From Shewanella putrefaciens (GTDB taxonomy: Bacteria; Pseudomonadota; Gammaproteobacteria; Enterobacterales; Shewanellaceae): 64,000 bases of DNA. Below, one piece after another: positions 47,352 to 60,114 of this stretch. Below the pieces are notes generated by a model. That model did no database searches and had not been told where the DNA came from. It was given only the letters and a program-made list of their open reading frames with translations. Location of the stretch: contig NZ_CP066369.1 in NCBI RefSeq assembly GCF_016406305.1, positions 2,374,501 to 2,438,500 of the forward strand. The letters are read 5' to 3'. Numbering within the stretch: position 1 is the first letter of the stretch; every line of letters begins with the position of its first letter. The position numbers and the translations under genes are program-made.

Positions 47352-48356
47352 TTATGCTGGTTTTATCATTTCAAAGTGCTGATAAGCACGCGCTGTGGCA
47401 ATTCGACCACGGGGCGTACGCTGAATAAATCCCTGCTGAATAAGGAAAGGCTCTAGCACATCTTCAATGGTTTCACGTTCTTCACCAATGGCGGCGGCTA
47501 AGTTATCTAACCCCACTGGGCCGCCCATAAATTTATCGATAATGGCCAGTAACAGCTTACGGTCCATATAATCGAAACCTTCGTTGTCTACGTCCAGCAA
47601 ATCCAATGCCTGTTCTGCAACATATTGAGTCACAGCACCATCATGTTGTACCTCGGCATAATCCCGCACCCGACGAAGTAAACGATTGGCAATTCGAGGA
47701 GTCCCGCGGGATCGTTTAGCTATCTCCAGCGCCCCTTCTTTATCAATTTCCAGTCCCATCACCTGCGCAGAACGGGCCACAATCGTACTGAGATCTTTGA
47801 TGTTATAGAACTCTAATCGCAATGGAATGCCAAAGCGCGCCCGCAGTGGTGAAGTCAAAGCCCCGGCGCGGGTGGTGGCGCCCACTAAGGTAAAGGGGGG
47901 CAAATCCAATTTGATAGAACGCGCCGCAGGCCCCTCACCTATCATGATATCCAGCTGATAGTCTTCCATTGCCGGATATAAAATTTCCTCCACCACGGGA
48001 CTTAAGCGATGGATCTCATCGATAAACAGCACATCACCGGATTCAAGATTGGTGAGCAGCGCCGCCAAATCCCCTGCCTTTTCAAGCACAGGGCCCGAGG
48101 TCGACTTGATGTTGACCCCCATTTCATTGGCGACAATCATGGCCAAGGTGGTTTTTCCGAGTCCTGGCGGGCCGTAGATCAACATATGATCTAAGGCTTC
48201 GTTACGATTCTTTGCCGCTTGAATAAAGACCTTCAGCTGTGCCCGAGTGTCATCTTGCCCCGTGTATTCATCGAGCAATTTAGGTCGCATTGCCCTATCG
48301 ATAACATCGTCTTGCGCCTGTAACTGTGGCTGGATCAGTCTATCTGCCTCAATCAT
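47352..48356 (-). CDS. ruvB: Holliday junction branch-migration ATPase RuvB
   Basis: 334 residues, AAA+ hexameric motor that drives branch migration with RuvA. Walker A is GPPGLGKTT, Walker B is VLFIDEIHR, sensor 1 is VGATTRAG, and a C-terminal winged helix ends in [13 protein letters not shown]. It is 61 bp downstream of ruvA on the same strand. Confidence 0.99.
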   Translation of the reverse strand: MIEADRLIQPQLQAQDDVIDRAMRPKLLDEYTGQDDTRAQLKVFIQAAKNRNEALDHMLIYGPPGLGKTTLAMIVANEMGVNIKSTSGPVLEKAGDLAALLTNLESGDVLFIDEIHRLSPVVEEILYPAMEDYQLDIMIGEGPAARSIKLDLPPFTLVGATTRAGALTSPLRARFGIPLRLEFYNIKDLSTIVARSAQVMGLEIDKEGALEIAKRSRGTPRIANRLLRRVRDYAEVQHDGAVTQYVAEQALDLLDVDNEGFDYMDRKLLLAIIDKFMGGPVGLDNLAAAIGEERETIEDVLEPFLIQQGFIQRTPRGRIATARAYQHFEMIKPA

Positions 48357-48417
48357 CTACATTTTCCTATTACCAGATCGACATTATGGCGATGGTGAAA
48401 CCCTATGGTATATCCCA

Positions 48418-49035
48418 TCAAAGCATCGACTTTAGTGCGGCCTTAATCAAGGTTTCTGGATCCATCCCCTCTTTATAGGCAGCAGAAACGGATTTACTCG
48501 CCTGTGGTGGTTTATAACCCAGTGAAATTAAAGCGGAAATGGCGTCTTCTTCTGCGCTATTGACCGTAGGTGTCGGTGAATAATTGGACTGCAGCACAAA
48601 TTCGCGTTCAGAACCTGCGGAGGCTTCCATCAAGCTCTTGAGCTTATCACGCATTTCCACTAATAAACGCTCGGCCGTCTTCTTACCTACTCCCGGTAAT
48701 TTGACTAAGGTGACGATATCATCACGCTCAACACAGCCGACAAACTCCGATGCCGTCATGCCAGAAAGAATGGTTAAGGCGAGTTTTGGCCCAACACCAT
48801 TGGTCTTGATCAGTAAGCGAAATAACGCCCGTTCCTGCTTAGTGATAAAACCATAAAGTAGCTGGGCATCTTCACGCACCACAAAGTGAGTGTAGATCAC
48901 CGTTTCATGGTTAATTTCAGGTAATTCGTAAAAACTGGTGAGCGGCATTTGTAACTCGTAACCCACACCATTGACATCAATCAGTATCTCAGGTGCTTGT
49001 TTTTCAACTAACACGCCACGTAAACGACCTATCAT
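48418..49035 (-). CDS. ruvA: Holliday junction DNA-binding subunit RuvA
   Basis: 205 residues. An OB-fold ([19 protein letters not shown]), two helix-hairpin-helix motifs ([16 protein letters not shown] and [16 protein letters not shown]) and a C-terminal domain that contacts RuvB. It overlaps ruvC by 4 bp, so translation is coupled. Confidence 0.99.
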   Translation of the reverse strand: MIGRLRGVLVEKQAPEILIDVNGVGYELQMPLTSFYELPEINHETVIYTHFVVREDAQLLYGFITKQERALFRLLIKTNGVGPKLALTILSGMTASEFVGCVERDDIVTLVKLPGVGKKTAERLLVEMRDKLKSLMEASAGSEREFVLQSNYSPTPTVNSAEEDAISALISLGYKPPQASKSVSAAYKEGMDPETLIKAALKSML

Positions 49036-49553
49036 CTGTACCGTCCGTATGTTCTCGCCGTTGCTCGGCCACTTAATGCGATTAAACTCTGACTAGTGTG
49101 ATAATGACACACAGCAACTCCAAGTGCATCGGCAGCGTCAGCCTGGGGTGCGGCGGGTAATTTCAGCAATTGCTGGATCATATGCTGCACTTGCTCTTTC
49201 TTCGCCCGTCCCGTCCCCACCACGGCACTTTTAATTTGAGTGGCGCTGTATTCTGCCACGGGTAAATTCGCCACGGTAGCGGCAACGATGGCCGCCCCCC
49301 TTGCCTGGCCTAGCTTTAACGCCGAATCGGCATTTTTTGCTAAAAACACCCGCTCGATGGCAAATTCATCCGGTTGATATTGGCGGATAATTTCGCTTAT
49401 CCCATCAAAAATTTGCTTGAGTTTTTGGGGTAATTCTTCACCCGATGTACGAATACAACCACTGCCTAAGTAAATTTGGTGTCGCCCCTGACACTGGATC
49501 ACACCATAACCTGTGATCCGTGAACCTGGGTCAACACCTAAAATAATTGCCAT
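49032..49553 (-). CDS. ruvC: Holliday junction resolvase RuvC
   Basis: 173 residues, same length as E. coli RuvC. Catalytic acids: Asp7 in ILGVDPGSR, Glu in [11 protein letters not shown] (about 67) and Asp pair in [16 protein letters not shown]. It resolves junctions bound by RuvAB. The start at 49553 ([10 protein letters not shown]) is preferred over the frame opening at 49604. It is the first of the ruv genes, 66 bp after yebC. Confidence 0.98.
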   Translation of the reverse strand: MAIILGVDPGSRITGYGVIQCQGRHQIYLGSGCIRTSGEELPQKLKQIFDGISEIIRQYQPDEFAIERVFLAKNADSALKLGQARGAAIVAATVANLPVAEYSATQIKSAVVGTGRAKKEQVQHMIQQLLKLPAAPQADAADALGVAVCHYHTSQSLIALSGRATARTYGRYR

Positions 49554-49619
49554 TATGTGCCTTATATTGGACAGAAAAATGCCAAAGTGACCCAATGCTA
49601 ACATGTCACATGGGCGGAA

Positions 49620-50366
49620 TTAACCTAAGCTTGCCATGACCTCATCGGAAATCTCGGCATTGTGATACACCTCTTGCACGTCATCATGCTCCTCGAGAGT
49701 ATCGATAAGACGCATAAATTTCTCCGCGGTGTCGGCATCGAGTTCAGCCTTGGTCGAGGCAATCATCGAAATTTCCGCATTCTCACTGGTAAAACCCGCC
49801 CCGTCGAGGGCATCTTTTACCGCGTAAAATTCATTAGGATCGGTAAACACATCGATAGCGCCATCATCGTAGCTCACGACATCCTCGGCGCCAGCCTCTA
49901 GGGCCGCATCCATTAATGCATCTTCATCGGTTCCCGCCGCATAGGAAAGCACGCCGCGTTTCGTAAACAGATAAGACACTGAGCCATCTGTGCCTAAATT
50001 GCCACCGGATTTACTAAACGCATTACGCACGCCGCTCACAGTGCGATTGCGGTTATCCGTCATGGTTTCGACCATCACAGCGGTGCCACCGGGTCCATAA
50101 CCTTCGTAGATAATAGTTTCGAGTTGCTGACCTTCTAATTCACCGGCGCCACGCTTAATCGCCCGCTCGACCGTGTCTCGGGTCATATTGCCGCCCAGCG
50201 CTTTATCGATGGCAACACGCAAACGTGGATTGGAATCGGGATCAGAGCCGCCTTCACGGGCGGCAACCGTTAGTTCACGGATAAATTTGGTGAACAGCTT
50301 ACCGCGTTTGGCATCTTGCGCCGCTTTACGGTGCTTAATATTGGCCCACTTACTATGACCTGCCAT
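49620..50366 (-). CDS. yebC: YebC/TACO1-family protein
   Basis: 248 residues with the diagnostic start [19 protein letters not shown] and the [16 protein letters not shown] segment. YebC-family proteins were long called transcriptional regulators; recent work indicates a role in helping ribosomes through difficult proline-rich stretches. GGAGATC precedes the ATG. It lies between aspS and ruvC on the same strand, the common gammaproteobacterial order. Confidence 0.97.
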   Translation of the reverse strand: MAGHSKWANIKHRKAAQDAKRGKLFTKFIRELTVAAREGGSDPDSNPRLRVAIDKALGGNMTRDTVERAIKRGAGELEGQQLETIIYEGYGPGGTAVMVETMTDNRNRTVSGVRNAFSKSGGNLGTDGSVSYLFTKRGVLSYAAGTDEDALMDAALEAGAEDVVSYDDGAIDVFTDPNEFYAVKDALDGAGFTSENAEISMIASTKAELDADTAEKFMRLIDTLEEHDDVQEVYHNAEISDEVMASLG

Positions 50367-50497
50367 GGGAGATCTCCTTTAGTCATAGCCATTGCACATC
50401 TTATCAATAGCCGAATATCTCACTGACTGGCAAAGATCCCATTAGGCTTTGATAACACAAGATATTGATAAGAAATGAAATGACGAGATGATAAAAC

Positions 50498-50521
50498 AAA
50501 CCGAGGCCAGCGCCTCGGTTT
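50498..50521. terminator. Terminator of aspS
   Basis: A 10-bp stem AAACCGAGGC/GCCTCGGTTT with loop CAGC, 20 bp after the aspS stop; T-rich on the minus strand. Confidence 0.9.
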
Positions 50522-50541
50522 TTGAAACAACAAACTAGAAA

Positions 50542-52320
50542 TTATACTTCCGTTTTAGCGGCTTTTTCGACTACCGCAATCCCTAATTCAGCCAGTTGCT
50601 GTGGATTAGCAAAACCTGGTGCATTGGTCAACGGACACGCGGCCGTAGTGGTTTTCGGGAACGCCATCACATCACGAATCGACGTCGCTTTGGTCATCAG
50701 CATGATGATGCGATCTAAACCAAAGGCTAAGCCCGCATGCGGCGGCGTGCCGTAACGCAGCGCTTCTAACAGGAAGCCGAACTTCTCTTTCGCTTCATCG
50801 TCGGTAATACCCAGAATACGGAATACCGCAGACTGCATTTCTTGGTTGTGGATACGCACTGAACCACCGCCTAATTCGCAGCCGTTTAATACCATATCGT
50901 AGGCATCGGAAACGCGATTTGCGGGGTTGGCTTCCAGTTCTGCCGCCGTTACGCCGCGCGGTGCAGTGAACGGATGGTGAACCGCGTGGAAGCTGCCGTT
51001 GATCTTCTCAAACATTGGGAAGTCAACCACCCACAGTGGACGCCACTCACCTTGGAGTAAGTTAAAGTCTTCGCCGGCTTTCAGACGCAGTGCGCCCATA
51101 GACTCAGCAACCACAGTCGCCTGATCTGCACCAAACAGAATAATGTCGCCGGTTTGCGCGCCAGTACGGCTGATAATTTCGTTAACAATGCTCTCATTCA
51201 AGAACTTAAGCACAGGTGATTGAATGCCCTCTAAGCCAAGGCTTAGGTCATTCATCTTCATCCAAGCTAAGCCTTTAGCACCATAAATGCCGACAAACTT
51301 AGTGTAATCATCAATTTGCTTACGAGACAGAGCCGCGCCGCCCGGAATACGTAGCGCAGCAACTCGGCCTTCTTCATCGTTGGCAGGGCCTGAGAATACC
51401 GCAAATTCCACTTCTTTAAGTAAATCGGCAATGTCCACCAGCTCTAATGGGTTACGTAAATCTGGCTTATCTGAACCGAAACGGCGCATGGCCTCGTTGT
51501 AAGTCATGCGCGGGAATTCGCCTAAATCGACGTTCAGCATTTCAAGGAACAGACCGCGCATCATTTCTTCGGTCTTCGCCATCACTTGCTCAGACGTCAT
51601 AAATGAGGTTTCGATATCGATTTGGGTGAATTCTGGCTGACGGTCGGCACGTAAATCTTCGTCGCGGAAGCATTTTACAATTTGATAGTAACGGTCAAAG
51701 CCTGACATCATCAGCAACTGTTTAAACAGTTGTGGCGACTGTGGCAGGGCAAAGAATTGGCCCTTGTAGGTACGGCTCGGGACTAAATAATCGCGGGCGC
51801 CTTCTGGGGTCGCCTTAGTCAGGATCGGCGTTTCAATATCTAAGAAGCCGTTTGAATCGAGGAAACGACGCACAGCGCTGGTCACCTTAGCGCGGAACAT
51901 CAAACGCTGCGCCATTTCTGGGCGACGTAAATCTAAATAACGGTACTTTAGACGTTGCTCTTCACTGTTGTTTTGATAGTTATCCATGCTCAGTGGCAGC
52001 GGATCGGCAGCATTGATAATTGTCAAGGCCGTGCCTAAGACTTCAATCTCACCCGTCTTCATTTGACCATTGACTTGGCTGTCAGGACGGGCACGAACGA
52101 GGCCTTTGACCTGAACACAAAACTCGGCGCGCAGCGTGCTGGCGACAGCGAACACCTCAGGCAAATCTGGATCATAAACCACTTGGACCAGACCTTCTCT
52201 GTCTCTTAAATCTAAAAAGACAACACCACCCAAATCACGGCTACGATTAACCCAACCTACCAAGGTAACTTCTTGTCCAACGTGAGACTTATTGACGTCT
52301 CCACAATAATGACTGCGCAT
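50542..52320 (-). CDS. aspS: Aspartyl-tRNA synthetase
   Basis: 592 residues, near the E. coli length of 590 and of the long bacterial type with a GAD insertion domain. OB-fold anticodon domain ([21 protein letters not shown]), class II motif 2 ([19 protein letters not shown]) and motif 3 ([14 protein letters not shown]) are present. It charges tRNA-Asp. The start [15 protein letters not shown] is the family start. Confidence 0.98.
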   Translation of the reverse strand: MRSHYCGDVNKSHVGQEVTLVGWVNRSRDLGGVVFLDLRDREGLVQVVYDPDLPEVFAVASTLRAEFCVQVKGLVRARPDSQVNGQMKTGEIEVLGTALTIINAADPLPLSMDNYQNNSEEQRLKYRYLDLRRPEMAQRLMFRAKVTSAVRRFLDSNGFLDIETPILTKATPEGARDYLVPSRTYKGQFFALPQSPQLFKQLLMMSGFDRYYQIVKCFRDEDLRADRQPEFTQIDIETSFMTSEQVMAKTEEMMRGLFLEMLNVDLGEFPRMTYNEAMRRFGSDKPDLRNPLELVDIADLLKEVEFAVFSGPANDEEGRVAALRIPGGAALSRKQIDDYTKFVGIYGAKGLAWMKMNDLSLGLEGIQSPVLKFLNESIVNEIISRTGAQTGDIILFGADQATVVAESMGALRLKAGEDFNLLQGEWRPLWVVDFPMFEKINGSFHAVHHPFTAPRGVTAAELEANPANRVSDAYDMVLNGCELGGGSVRIHNQEMQSAVFRILGITDDEAKEKFGFLLEALRYGTPPHAGLAFGLDRIIMLMTKATSIRDVMAFPKTTTAACPLTNAPGFANPQQLAELGIAVVEKAAKTEV

Positions 52321-52504
52321 CTAACTCTATCCTTTATCCGGAAACCGGTGCTTTGGAAATAATCAAAACGAGATAAAAGCGGCATTATAGTCAAATAATG
52401 CCGATTACCAAAGTACTTCACTCTTAGGCGGTGAAGTATCAAACAGTTTTACGCCCTTGACTAGTAGCGAACGCACTGTCGGCGAATAAGCGTTCAAAAA
52501 AACA

Positions 52505-55318
52505 TCAAGCGAGGCGATAACAACGACCACCGGCACTCTTGGCTTGATACATGAGCTGATCGGCCTTTTTCAATAATCCAATGGCGGTATCACCATCACG
52601 GGGATAGATCACCACACCTATGCTCACGGCGATATCAACATTGACCCCTTCTATGGTAAAGGGGCTAGAGAGTGACTGCAGAATATTATCAGCAACTTGG
52701 GTAGCCGCATCGAGATCTTGCACACGATTTAGTAGGATCACAAACTCATCGCCACCAAAACGCGCAACCGTATCTGAGCCGCGTACCGCCTTGGTCAACA
52801 AATGTGCCACTCGCACTAATAACTCATCCCCAGTAGGGTGTCCGTAATGATCATTGATCTGCTTAAATCCGTCTAAATCAACAAACAATAGGGCAAAATG
52901 AGACTGCTCCCTTTGGTGTGATAACAGGGCCTGGGATAAACGATCGTCGAGTAAGGCACGATTGGGTAACTGAGTTAACGCATCGTGATTCGCCACATAC
53001 AGCAGGCGCTTTTCCGCCGCAAGGCGACGGGTAATCTCAAGGTTGAGTCTTCGATTAACCGCCAACACCGCAACCATCACCACAGATAATGCCAGCACCC
53101 CTAAGAGTAAATAGCGCAGCCATTGAATATATTGACTGTTATCCGATTCCACAGAGAAAGATACCCAGTGGGAATAGATCTGCTGCTGACGCCTAGCATC
53201 AATCTGCGCCAGCACTTTATTGATAAGCGGCACTAATGGTTTGAACTGAGGATAAACACCTATATGGCTGTGCTGATCGGCTAAGTCACTCAGGAGCGAC
53301 ATCTTAAGCGAAGGGTATTGACCCGCTTTAAGCTCAGAGGCCAAGGTCACAACTTTATCGATAAACACATCGGCATGGCCATTTGCCACAGCGTCAAGCC
53401 CGGCTTGAGTATCAGGCACAAGTACAAGTTTGAGTGACGGCTGCAGCGCCATAAGTTGGGCGACCAAGTGATAACCTTCCACCACTGCGACTCTTTGTCC
53501 TGCTAATTGGGCGATATTAAAGACGGACACTTGTTCTAATTGCGACACCAGCCCCCAAGGTGATGGCCAGTAGGCATCACTGAACGCTAGCCTTTGTTGG
53601 CGCTCTGCGGTTTGAGCCACACTGCCCGCCAAGGCTATCTCACCCTGCTGCAAGGCTTGCATAAGACCATGCCAATCATCGAAGGCAACGGCGGTTAACT
53701 TAAGCTGCAATTGTTCTTGCAGCAGCTTGGCCACATCACTATTGATCCCTGCAAATTCGCCCTGTTCATCGGTAAATTCCATAGGAGACCATTGTTTGAG
53801 ATAACCCATTTTCACTTCCCCTAGTCCGTCAATATAGGCGCGTTCCTCGGGGGTTAATATGATCTGGTTATGGGCAGCGCCATTGAAGATATGGTCCTTG
53901 GGATTGAGCATCCATTTTTGCTCAATATTGGCAAACTCTTGGGTGCTGATGTTGCTAAACCCGTTCGCTATTCGCTGTATCAGCCCAGGATCATCGCTGC
54001 GCGCTAACACATAGATATCGGTCGAGAACTCAAGATCGGGATATTGATGAAATTCGGACCAGCCTTTATTGAGCAGCAAATAATGGGATGTCCAAGCGCC
54101 CGAAGCGACAAATCCGACAATTTCACCCGCCCTCGCCCCTGCCACCATAGCATCCATAGAGTCGTAATAACGTAATGGTACCTCTGGCAGGGATTTCCTT
54201 AGGCTAACAAGATAAGGTGCTGTCGGTAGTACGCCTATGCGTTTCCCCTTTAACTGGTGTAAATCCGTTAATTGCTGTTGGTAGAGAAATAAACGGCTCT
54301 TTACCGTATAGAGTTTCCATGCACGGCTGAGTCCCGTTTTAAGATCATCACTCTCTGGATATCCAATGTGTGCATCGGCCAAGCCTTGACGGACATCATT
54401 CACAGTGGCACTCATATCACCGGGAATAAAATCAATATCGATACCGGTTTTTTCAGACCACAATTGCCACATGTCAACATATAAACCGTGGGGTAAACCA
54501 TCAACGCCAAGGTCCACAAAGGGCTCAGCGCCAAGCAGCATAGCGATCACCAATCCATTTTTTTGACTGTGGTAGCCAAGCCAGCGACGTTCAGTTTGCT
54601 GAATAAAATGGGGATCTAACGCCATAAAACCTTGGTTAATCTTATCGAGCAGAGCTTGATTACCTTTGAGTACGGCGGGAACAAACTGCATCGCTTTTAT
54701 TTGGAGCCGTGCAGTAGTCGGGAAATTGGCCGAAACATCTTGGGATGACGAAGGGTCTTTTAAGTATCCCTCGAGTCCTGCAAACACCACAGTCTCACCC
54801 GATACGACACCCGCGAGCAGTTTTTCACGGCTCTCATAGCGTTTAAAAACTAATTTAGGTTCAATTCGGTGTAATTCCGCTTCGTGGGAAGAGCCAGCAA
54901 CAACCCCAATCTGATAGGGCACCAACTCATTAATCGATTTTTTACCCTGCAAGGATTTATGCAAATACAAATAAGTCCCCACATCGGCAATCGGGGTCGC
55001 AAAATCAAATATCACTTCACGTTCAGGGGTTTTCCCCATGCCTAAATGAACTTGGGCTTTACCTTGCTGCAGTTGCTCGAGGGATTCATGCCAATGGCGC
55101 GCGACAAATATGATGTCGGTATGGGTTTGCTTAGCCCATTCTTTCCAAAGATCCACGAGTAAACCACTGGGCTCACCGTCACTATCGACATACTGGTAGG
55201 GAAAGCTGTCTTCTCCCATTACCACCACAAGTGGCATAGAGGGCGCATTGCTGGCCTGTCCAGCCATGCTCCAAAAACAGCAACATAAGATCACAATTAA
55301 ATGGATCACTAACTTCAA
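52505..55318 (-). CDS. Diguanylate cyclase with three periplasmic solute-binding sensor domains
   Basis: 937 residues. A signal peptide (to about residue 24) is followed by three consecutive SBP_bac_3-type domains starting near residues 30 (MPLVVVMGEDSFPYQYVD), 255 (GLVIAMLLGAEPFVDLG) and 500 (EVKMGYLKQWSPMEFTD). A transmembrane helix (about 740-760) leads to a GGDEF domain. The active site RFGGDEF is intact (GGDEF at 855-859), with an inhibitory RXXD site (RGSD at 846-849) five residues before it. No EAL domain. It should make cyclic di-GMP in response to periplasmic ligands, probably amino acids or similar. Single gene, with its own spacing on both sides. Confidence 0.9.
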   Translation of the reverse strand: MKLVIHLIVILCCCFWSMAGQASNAPSMPLVVVMGEDSFPYQYVDSDGEPSGLLVDLWKEWAKQTHTDIIFVARHWHESLEQLQQGKAQVHLGMGKTPEREVIFDFATPIADVGTYLYLHKSLQGKKSINELVPYQIGVVAGSSHEAELHRIEPKLVFKRYESREKLLAGVVSGETVVFAGLEGYLKDPSSSQDVSANFPTTARLQIKAMQFVPAVLKGNQALLDKINQGFMALDPHFIQQTERRWLGYHSQKNGLVIAMLLGAEPFVDLGVDGLPHGLYVDMWQLWSEKTGIDIDFIPGDMSATVNDVRQGLADAHIGYPESDDLKTGLSRAWKLYTVKSRLFLYQQQLTDLHQLKGKRIGVLPTAPYLVSLRKSLPEVPLRYYDSMDAMVAGARAGEIVGFVASGAWTSHYLLLNKGWSEFHQYPDLEFSTDIYVLARSDDPGLIQRIANGFSNISTQEFANIEQKWMLNPKDHIFNGAAHNQIILTPEERAYIDGLGEVKMGYLKQWSPMEFTDEQGEFAGINSDVAKLLQEQLQLKLTAVAFDDWHGLMQALQQGEIALAGSVAQTAERQQRLAFSDAYWPSPWGLVSQLEQVSVFNIAQLAGQRVAVVEGYHLVAQLMALQPSLKLVLVPDTQAGLDAVANGHADVFIDKVVTLASELKAGQYPSLKMSLLSDLADQHSHIGVYPQFKPLVPLINKVLAQIDARRQQQIYSHWVSFSVESDNSQYIQWLRYLLLGVLALSVVMVAVLAVNRRLNLEITRRLAAEKRLLYVANHDALTQLPNRALLDDRLSQALLSHQREQSHFALLFVDLDGFKQINDHYGHPTGDELLVRVAHLLTKAVRGSDTVARFGGDEFVILLNRVQDLDAATQVADNILQSLSSPFTIEGVNVDIAVSIGVVIYPRDGDTAIGLLKKADQLMYQAKSAGGRCYRLA

Positions 55319-55461
55319 GTTGGGTCCCTAGTACCTGATGTACATGTAACGATTTTGTTATCTTTGGCATATTAGACAAAAATTTATCGCAAATTACTAG
55401 CCTGAGACTTGCTGCTAATCAATGGGATTCGTTAAAATGCCGGGTTGAATTTCCGAGATAA

Positions 55462-57188
<1,727 letters not shown>

Positions 57189-57228
57189 CGGATAAACCAT
57201 GGTTTTTCTATGACAGTTGCAAAGCCCA

Positions 57229-59073
57229 ATGCCGATACTAAAAACCACCTTAACCGCTAGCCTAGCCCTTTGTTTACTGTCCTCGGCTGCGGTAAACGCA
57301 GCGCCAAGCCCTGTGCCGCTGTTAGTCGAACAATGTTTGCGATTGCCCAGTATCGAGCTAACAAGCGCCTTTGCCATTCTCAAGGATCGCAAAGTTGATG
57401 CCTTAGAAAATGGTGCTTTAACGCCCGATACGCCACTGGATCTGTCACTGGCTGAGCAAGCCTTAGTGTTAGAACAACAGGCCATAGGGCTGAATAATAT
57501 CAATGACAGGTTGAAGTATTACCGCGGTTTCAACCTCTCGAGCGAGGAGCGGCAAGGTCTACTGCAATGCCAGTTACACTTAGCCGACACACTCAGCAAC
57601 TTAGTGAATCAAGCTGAATTTAAACAGCTTTCCGATGCATTAAGCCAAGGTAATCGCGAGCAAGTATTACTGGGTTCGCAGCTTAAGTCCTTGTTAAGTC
57701 AGCATTGGGAGCTGAACTATAAAGCCAAACTGCACACAGCCCAGGCGAGTATTCGACGGGGATTGGCAAGCCAACAACTGAGTCTCGATATCCAAAATGG
57801 TCAATGCCAACTCCCCACAGAAGCGCAATATAGCTCAGGGGAAATAGTGTTAGATGAGCAAACCAACGAGCCTAAGAGCGAGCCATTTTCTGGCATCATT
57901 GCCAATTATCTGCTGAAACAAACCGATCCACAGTGCCGCCAAACTGTGTGGCAGGCCTACCAAGGACGAGCGAGTAAATACAACCAAACGGCACTGAGCC
58001 GCATCGCCGTTCTATGGCAAGAGGCTGCAACTGCCGCAGGTTTTAACGATTACGCCAGTTTGCGTTTGAATTCGCAGCAGCTCTCATCCCCCTCGTTAGT
58101 AAAAGCGTTTCTCGACAGCCAAACAGAGGTTATCAATGTTGCCCCTTGGGATCTTGGTCGACATTTAGCAACGCTGAACGCTGCCGATGGTCCAATAATA
58201 TCGACTCAGGCCATGCTCAGTGAAGGTTTTACCTATTTAGCCACTATGGGGCTTAAGTTTGAGTCCTTGCTCCCTCAGCAACAGGGCAAATTGCCAACAC
58301 AGCAAATGGTTCGCGTCTACCATCAACAAAGATTACTGGGTGAACTTTATATTTCCTTCGATGAAGCGCAGCATCGCCGCAATAACCAACAGACGCTGCG
58401 TCAAAGTATTATAGGCCAGCAATTTGGGCAACAGGCCTTAGATCTCAAACCACAGCTCAGTAGTTACAAAGATATAGAGCAATTTACCCAAGCCATTGCC
58501 GAGGCCATCACAGCCCTTGCCCGGGGTAGCCACTTTTACCTCAATAATACCTTAGCCCCAACCATGGATAGCAATCAGCTACCAAGCCTATGGTTGGCCG
58601 AAGTGCTACGCCATGAGCTTTTTCCAGAGTTTGCAGCAGATTATCTCAATGAGCGGGGCTCACTTGCTAAAGCCTATGCAAAACAAATGAAAGTCTTTCG
58701 CGCTAAGGTTGCGTTAGATTTTTCCCAGGACTTAAACACACAAAGTTACCCCGATCTTAGTGCTGAATTTGAAAAGAGTTTTGGCCAGAGTTGGCCGCAA
58801 TCCAGCCATTATCAATATAGCTTCAATGCCATAGCTAACGAAGGGCCTCTCTATTATCAGTCCCTTTGGCAGTCAGCATTAGCACAGTTCATCTATCAAA
58901 CCACCCTAAATACCCAAGATAAAGCCGATTTATTTCAACTTCTGGTTGTCAATGAGGATGCACTCACCTTAAGCAGCCAGTTGAGTGCCTGCCTTGGTGA
59001 TCCCATCGATCCCGCATCCCTCATTCAGAGAATGGCTAAAGCCGTAACTGAAGGGCAAAACCAAAAACAATAA
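57229..59073 (+). CDS. Secreted M3-peptidase-like protein lacking the zinc site (pseudoenzyme)
   Basis: 614 residues with a Sec signal peptide (to AVNAAPS, about residue 24). The sequence tracks the M3 oligopeptidase fold: CRQTVWQAYQGRASKYNQTA, IAVLWQEAATAAGFNDYASL, LPSLWLAEVLRHELFPEFAA and EGPLYYQSLWQSALAQFIYQ match conserved M3 segments. The metal site is gone: the expected FHEFGH reads FTQAIA at 419-424, and the third ligand Glu of VELPSQ is Gln450 (NQLPSL). No HEXXH occurs anywhere. It may bind peptides or serve as a scaffold in the periplasm. The ATG at 57229 is chosen over a TTG at 57217. It follows cmoB by 40 bp. Confidence 0.75.
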   Translation: MPILKTTLTASLALCLLSSAAVNAAPSPVPLLVEQCLRLPSIELTSAFAILKDRKVDALENGALTPDTPLDLSLAEQALVLEQQAIGLNNINDRLKYYRGFNLSSEERQGLLQCQLHLADTLSNLVNQAEFKQLSDALSQGNREQVLLGSQLKSLLSQHWELNYKAKLHTAQASIRRGLASQQLSLDIQNGQCQLPTEAQYSSGEIVLDEQTNEPKSEPFSGIIANYLLKQTDPQCRQTVWQAYQGRASKYNQTALSRIAVLWQEAATAAGFNDYASLRLNSQQLSSPSLVKAFLDSQTEVINVAPWDLGRHLATLNAADGPIISTQAMLSEGFTYLATMGLKFESLLPQQQGKLPTQQMVRVYHQQRLLGELYISFDEAQHRRNNQQTLRQSIIGQQFGQQALDLKPQLSSYKDIEQFTQAIAEAITALARGSHFYLNNTLAPTMDSNQLPSLWLAEVLRHELFPEFAADYLNERGSLAKAYAKQMKVFRAKVALDFSQDLNTQSYPDLSAEFEKSFGQSWPQSSHYQYSFNAIANEGPLYYQSLWQSALAQFIYQTTLNTQDKADLFQLLVVNEDALTLSSQLSACLGDPIDPASLIQRMAKAVTEGQNQKQ

Positions 59074-59168
59074 GCCCGCGCTTTACCCGTTGTATATGCG
59101 GAATTAATTGAAAAAATGATAATTAGCCGCCACTATAAGCCCCTATCTATCGTTTTTTTGAGACTATT

Positions 59169-60071
59169 ATGACTCGGGCTAAATCCACCCTAGAACAGTG
59201 GCGTATTCTGCAAGCCGTCGTCGATTTCGGCGGGTATGCCCAAGCGGCTGAAAAACTGAATAAGAGTCAGTCGTCCCTCAATCATGCCGTGGCCAAATTG
59301 CAGCACCAACTTGGGATAGAGCTGCTGGAGGTTAAAGGGCGTAAAGCCTATCTCACCCAGCAAGGTGAAGTGCTATTGCGCCGTTCTCGCCATGTCACTC
59401 AAGCGGTTAGCGAGTTAGAGCAACTTGCCAGCAATCTTGAGCAAGGCTGGGAGCCCACACTCACTATCGCCCGCGAAATTGTCTATCCAATGGAGAGCCT
59501 AGTCTGCGCCCTCAATGATTTTCTGCCCCATAGTCGCGGCACTCGTATCATAGTGTTGGACTCAGTGATCACCGGAACCCAAGAGTTGATCCAACAGAAT
59601 AAAGTGGATATTGCTATCTGTGCCGGCATTCCGCCAAAAGGCTATTTATCCGAGCCTTTGTGTGAACACGAACTTCATCTAGTTTGCCATCCAAGTCACC
59701 CTCTCGCCGAAATAGGCACCCTCGATGATGATAAACTTCTGGCGCAGCACCTACAGCTGGTCATTAAAGATACTGGAGTGCAATCCAATATCGATATCGG
59801 CTGGCTTAAGGCTGAGCAGCGCTGGACTGTCTCCAATTTCCATGAGGCAAAAGTGATCTTAAAGCAAGGAATTGGGTTTTGCTGGATACCTTCATTCCTT
59901 ATTCAAGAGGAATTGGCCTCGGGGGGATTAGTGCGCTTGCATTTACAGGGCAGCCAAAAACGCCGGATCATCTTGAGTCTAGTGATCCCCAATCGCGATC
60001 AGCAGGGCCCGGCATCAAAGTTACTCGCCGCAATGATCTTAAAACACCATGATCAAAACACCACAGCATAA
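59169..60071 (+). CDS. LysR-family transcriptional regulator
   Basis: 300 residues. The N-terminal winged helix (LEQWRILQAVVDFGGYAQAA, KLNKSQSSLNHAVAKLQHQL) is typical LysR, followed by a two-lobed ligand-binding domain starting near TLTIAREIVYPME and ending near residue 290. The target and ligand are unknown. It sits between the M3-like gene and a TTAGGGC repeat, and no divergent partner is adjacent, so its regulon is probably elsewhere. Confidence 0.9.
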   Translation: MTRAKSTLEQWRILQAVVDFGGYAQAAEKLNKSQSSLNHAVAKLQHQLGIELLEVKGRKAYLTQQGEVLLRRSRHVTQAVSELEQLASNLEQGWEPTLTIAREIVYPMESLVCALNDFLPHSRGTRIIVLDSVITGTQELIQQNKVDIAICAGIPPKGYLSEPLCEHELHLVCHPSHPLAEIGTLDDDKLLAQHLQLVIKDTGVQSNIDIGWLKAEQRWTVSNFHEAKVILKQGIGFCWIPSFLIQEELASGGLVRLHLQGSQKRRIILSLVIPNRDQQGPASKLLAAMILKHHDQNTTA

Positions 60072-60114
60072 CAACGATAGAATGAAGTGATTAATCCGCT
60101 CAATATGCCAGTAT

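Noticed and set aside
58600..58640. HELF in the M3-like protein as a remaining zinc motif
   Set aside because: The HE is not followed by a histidine at the right distance, and it aligns with the segment after the third-ligand position, not with HEFGH.
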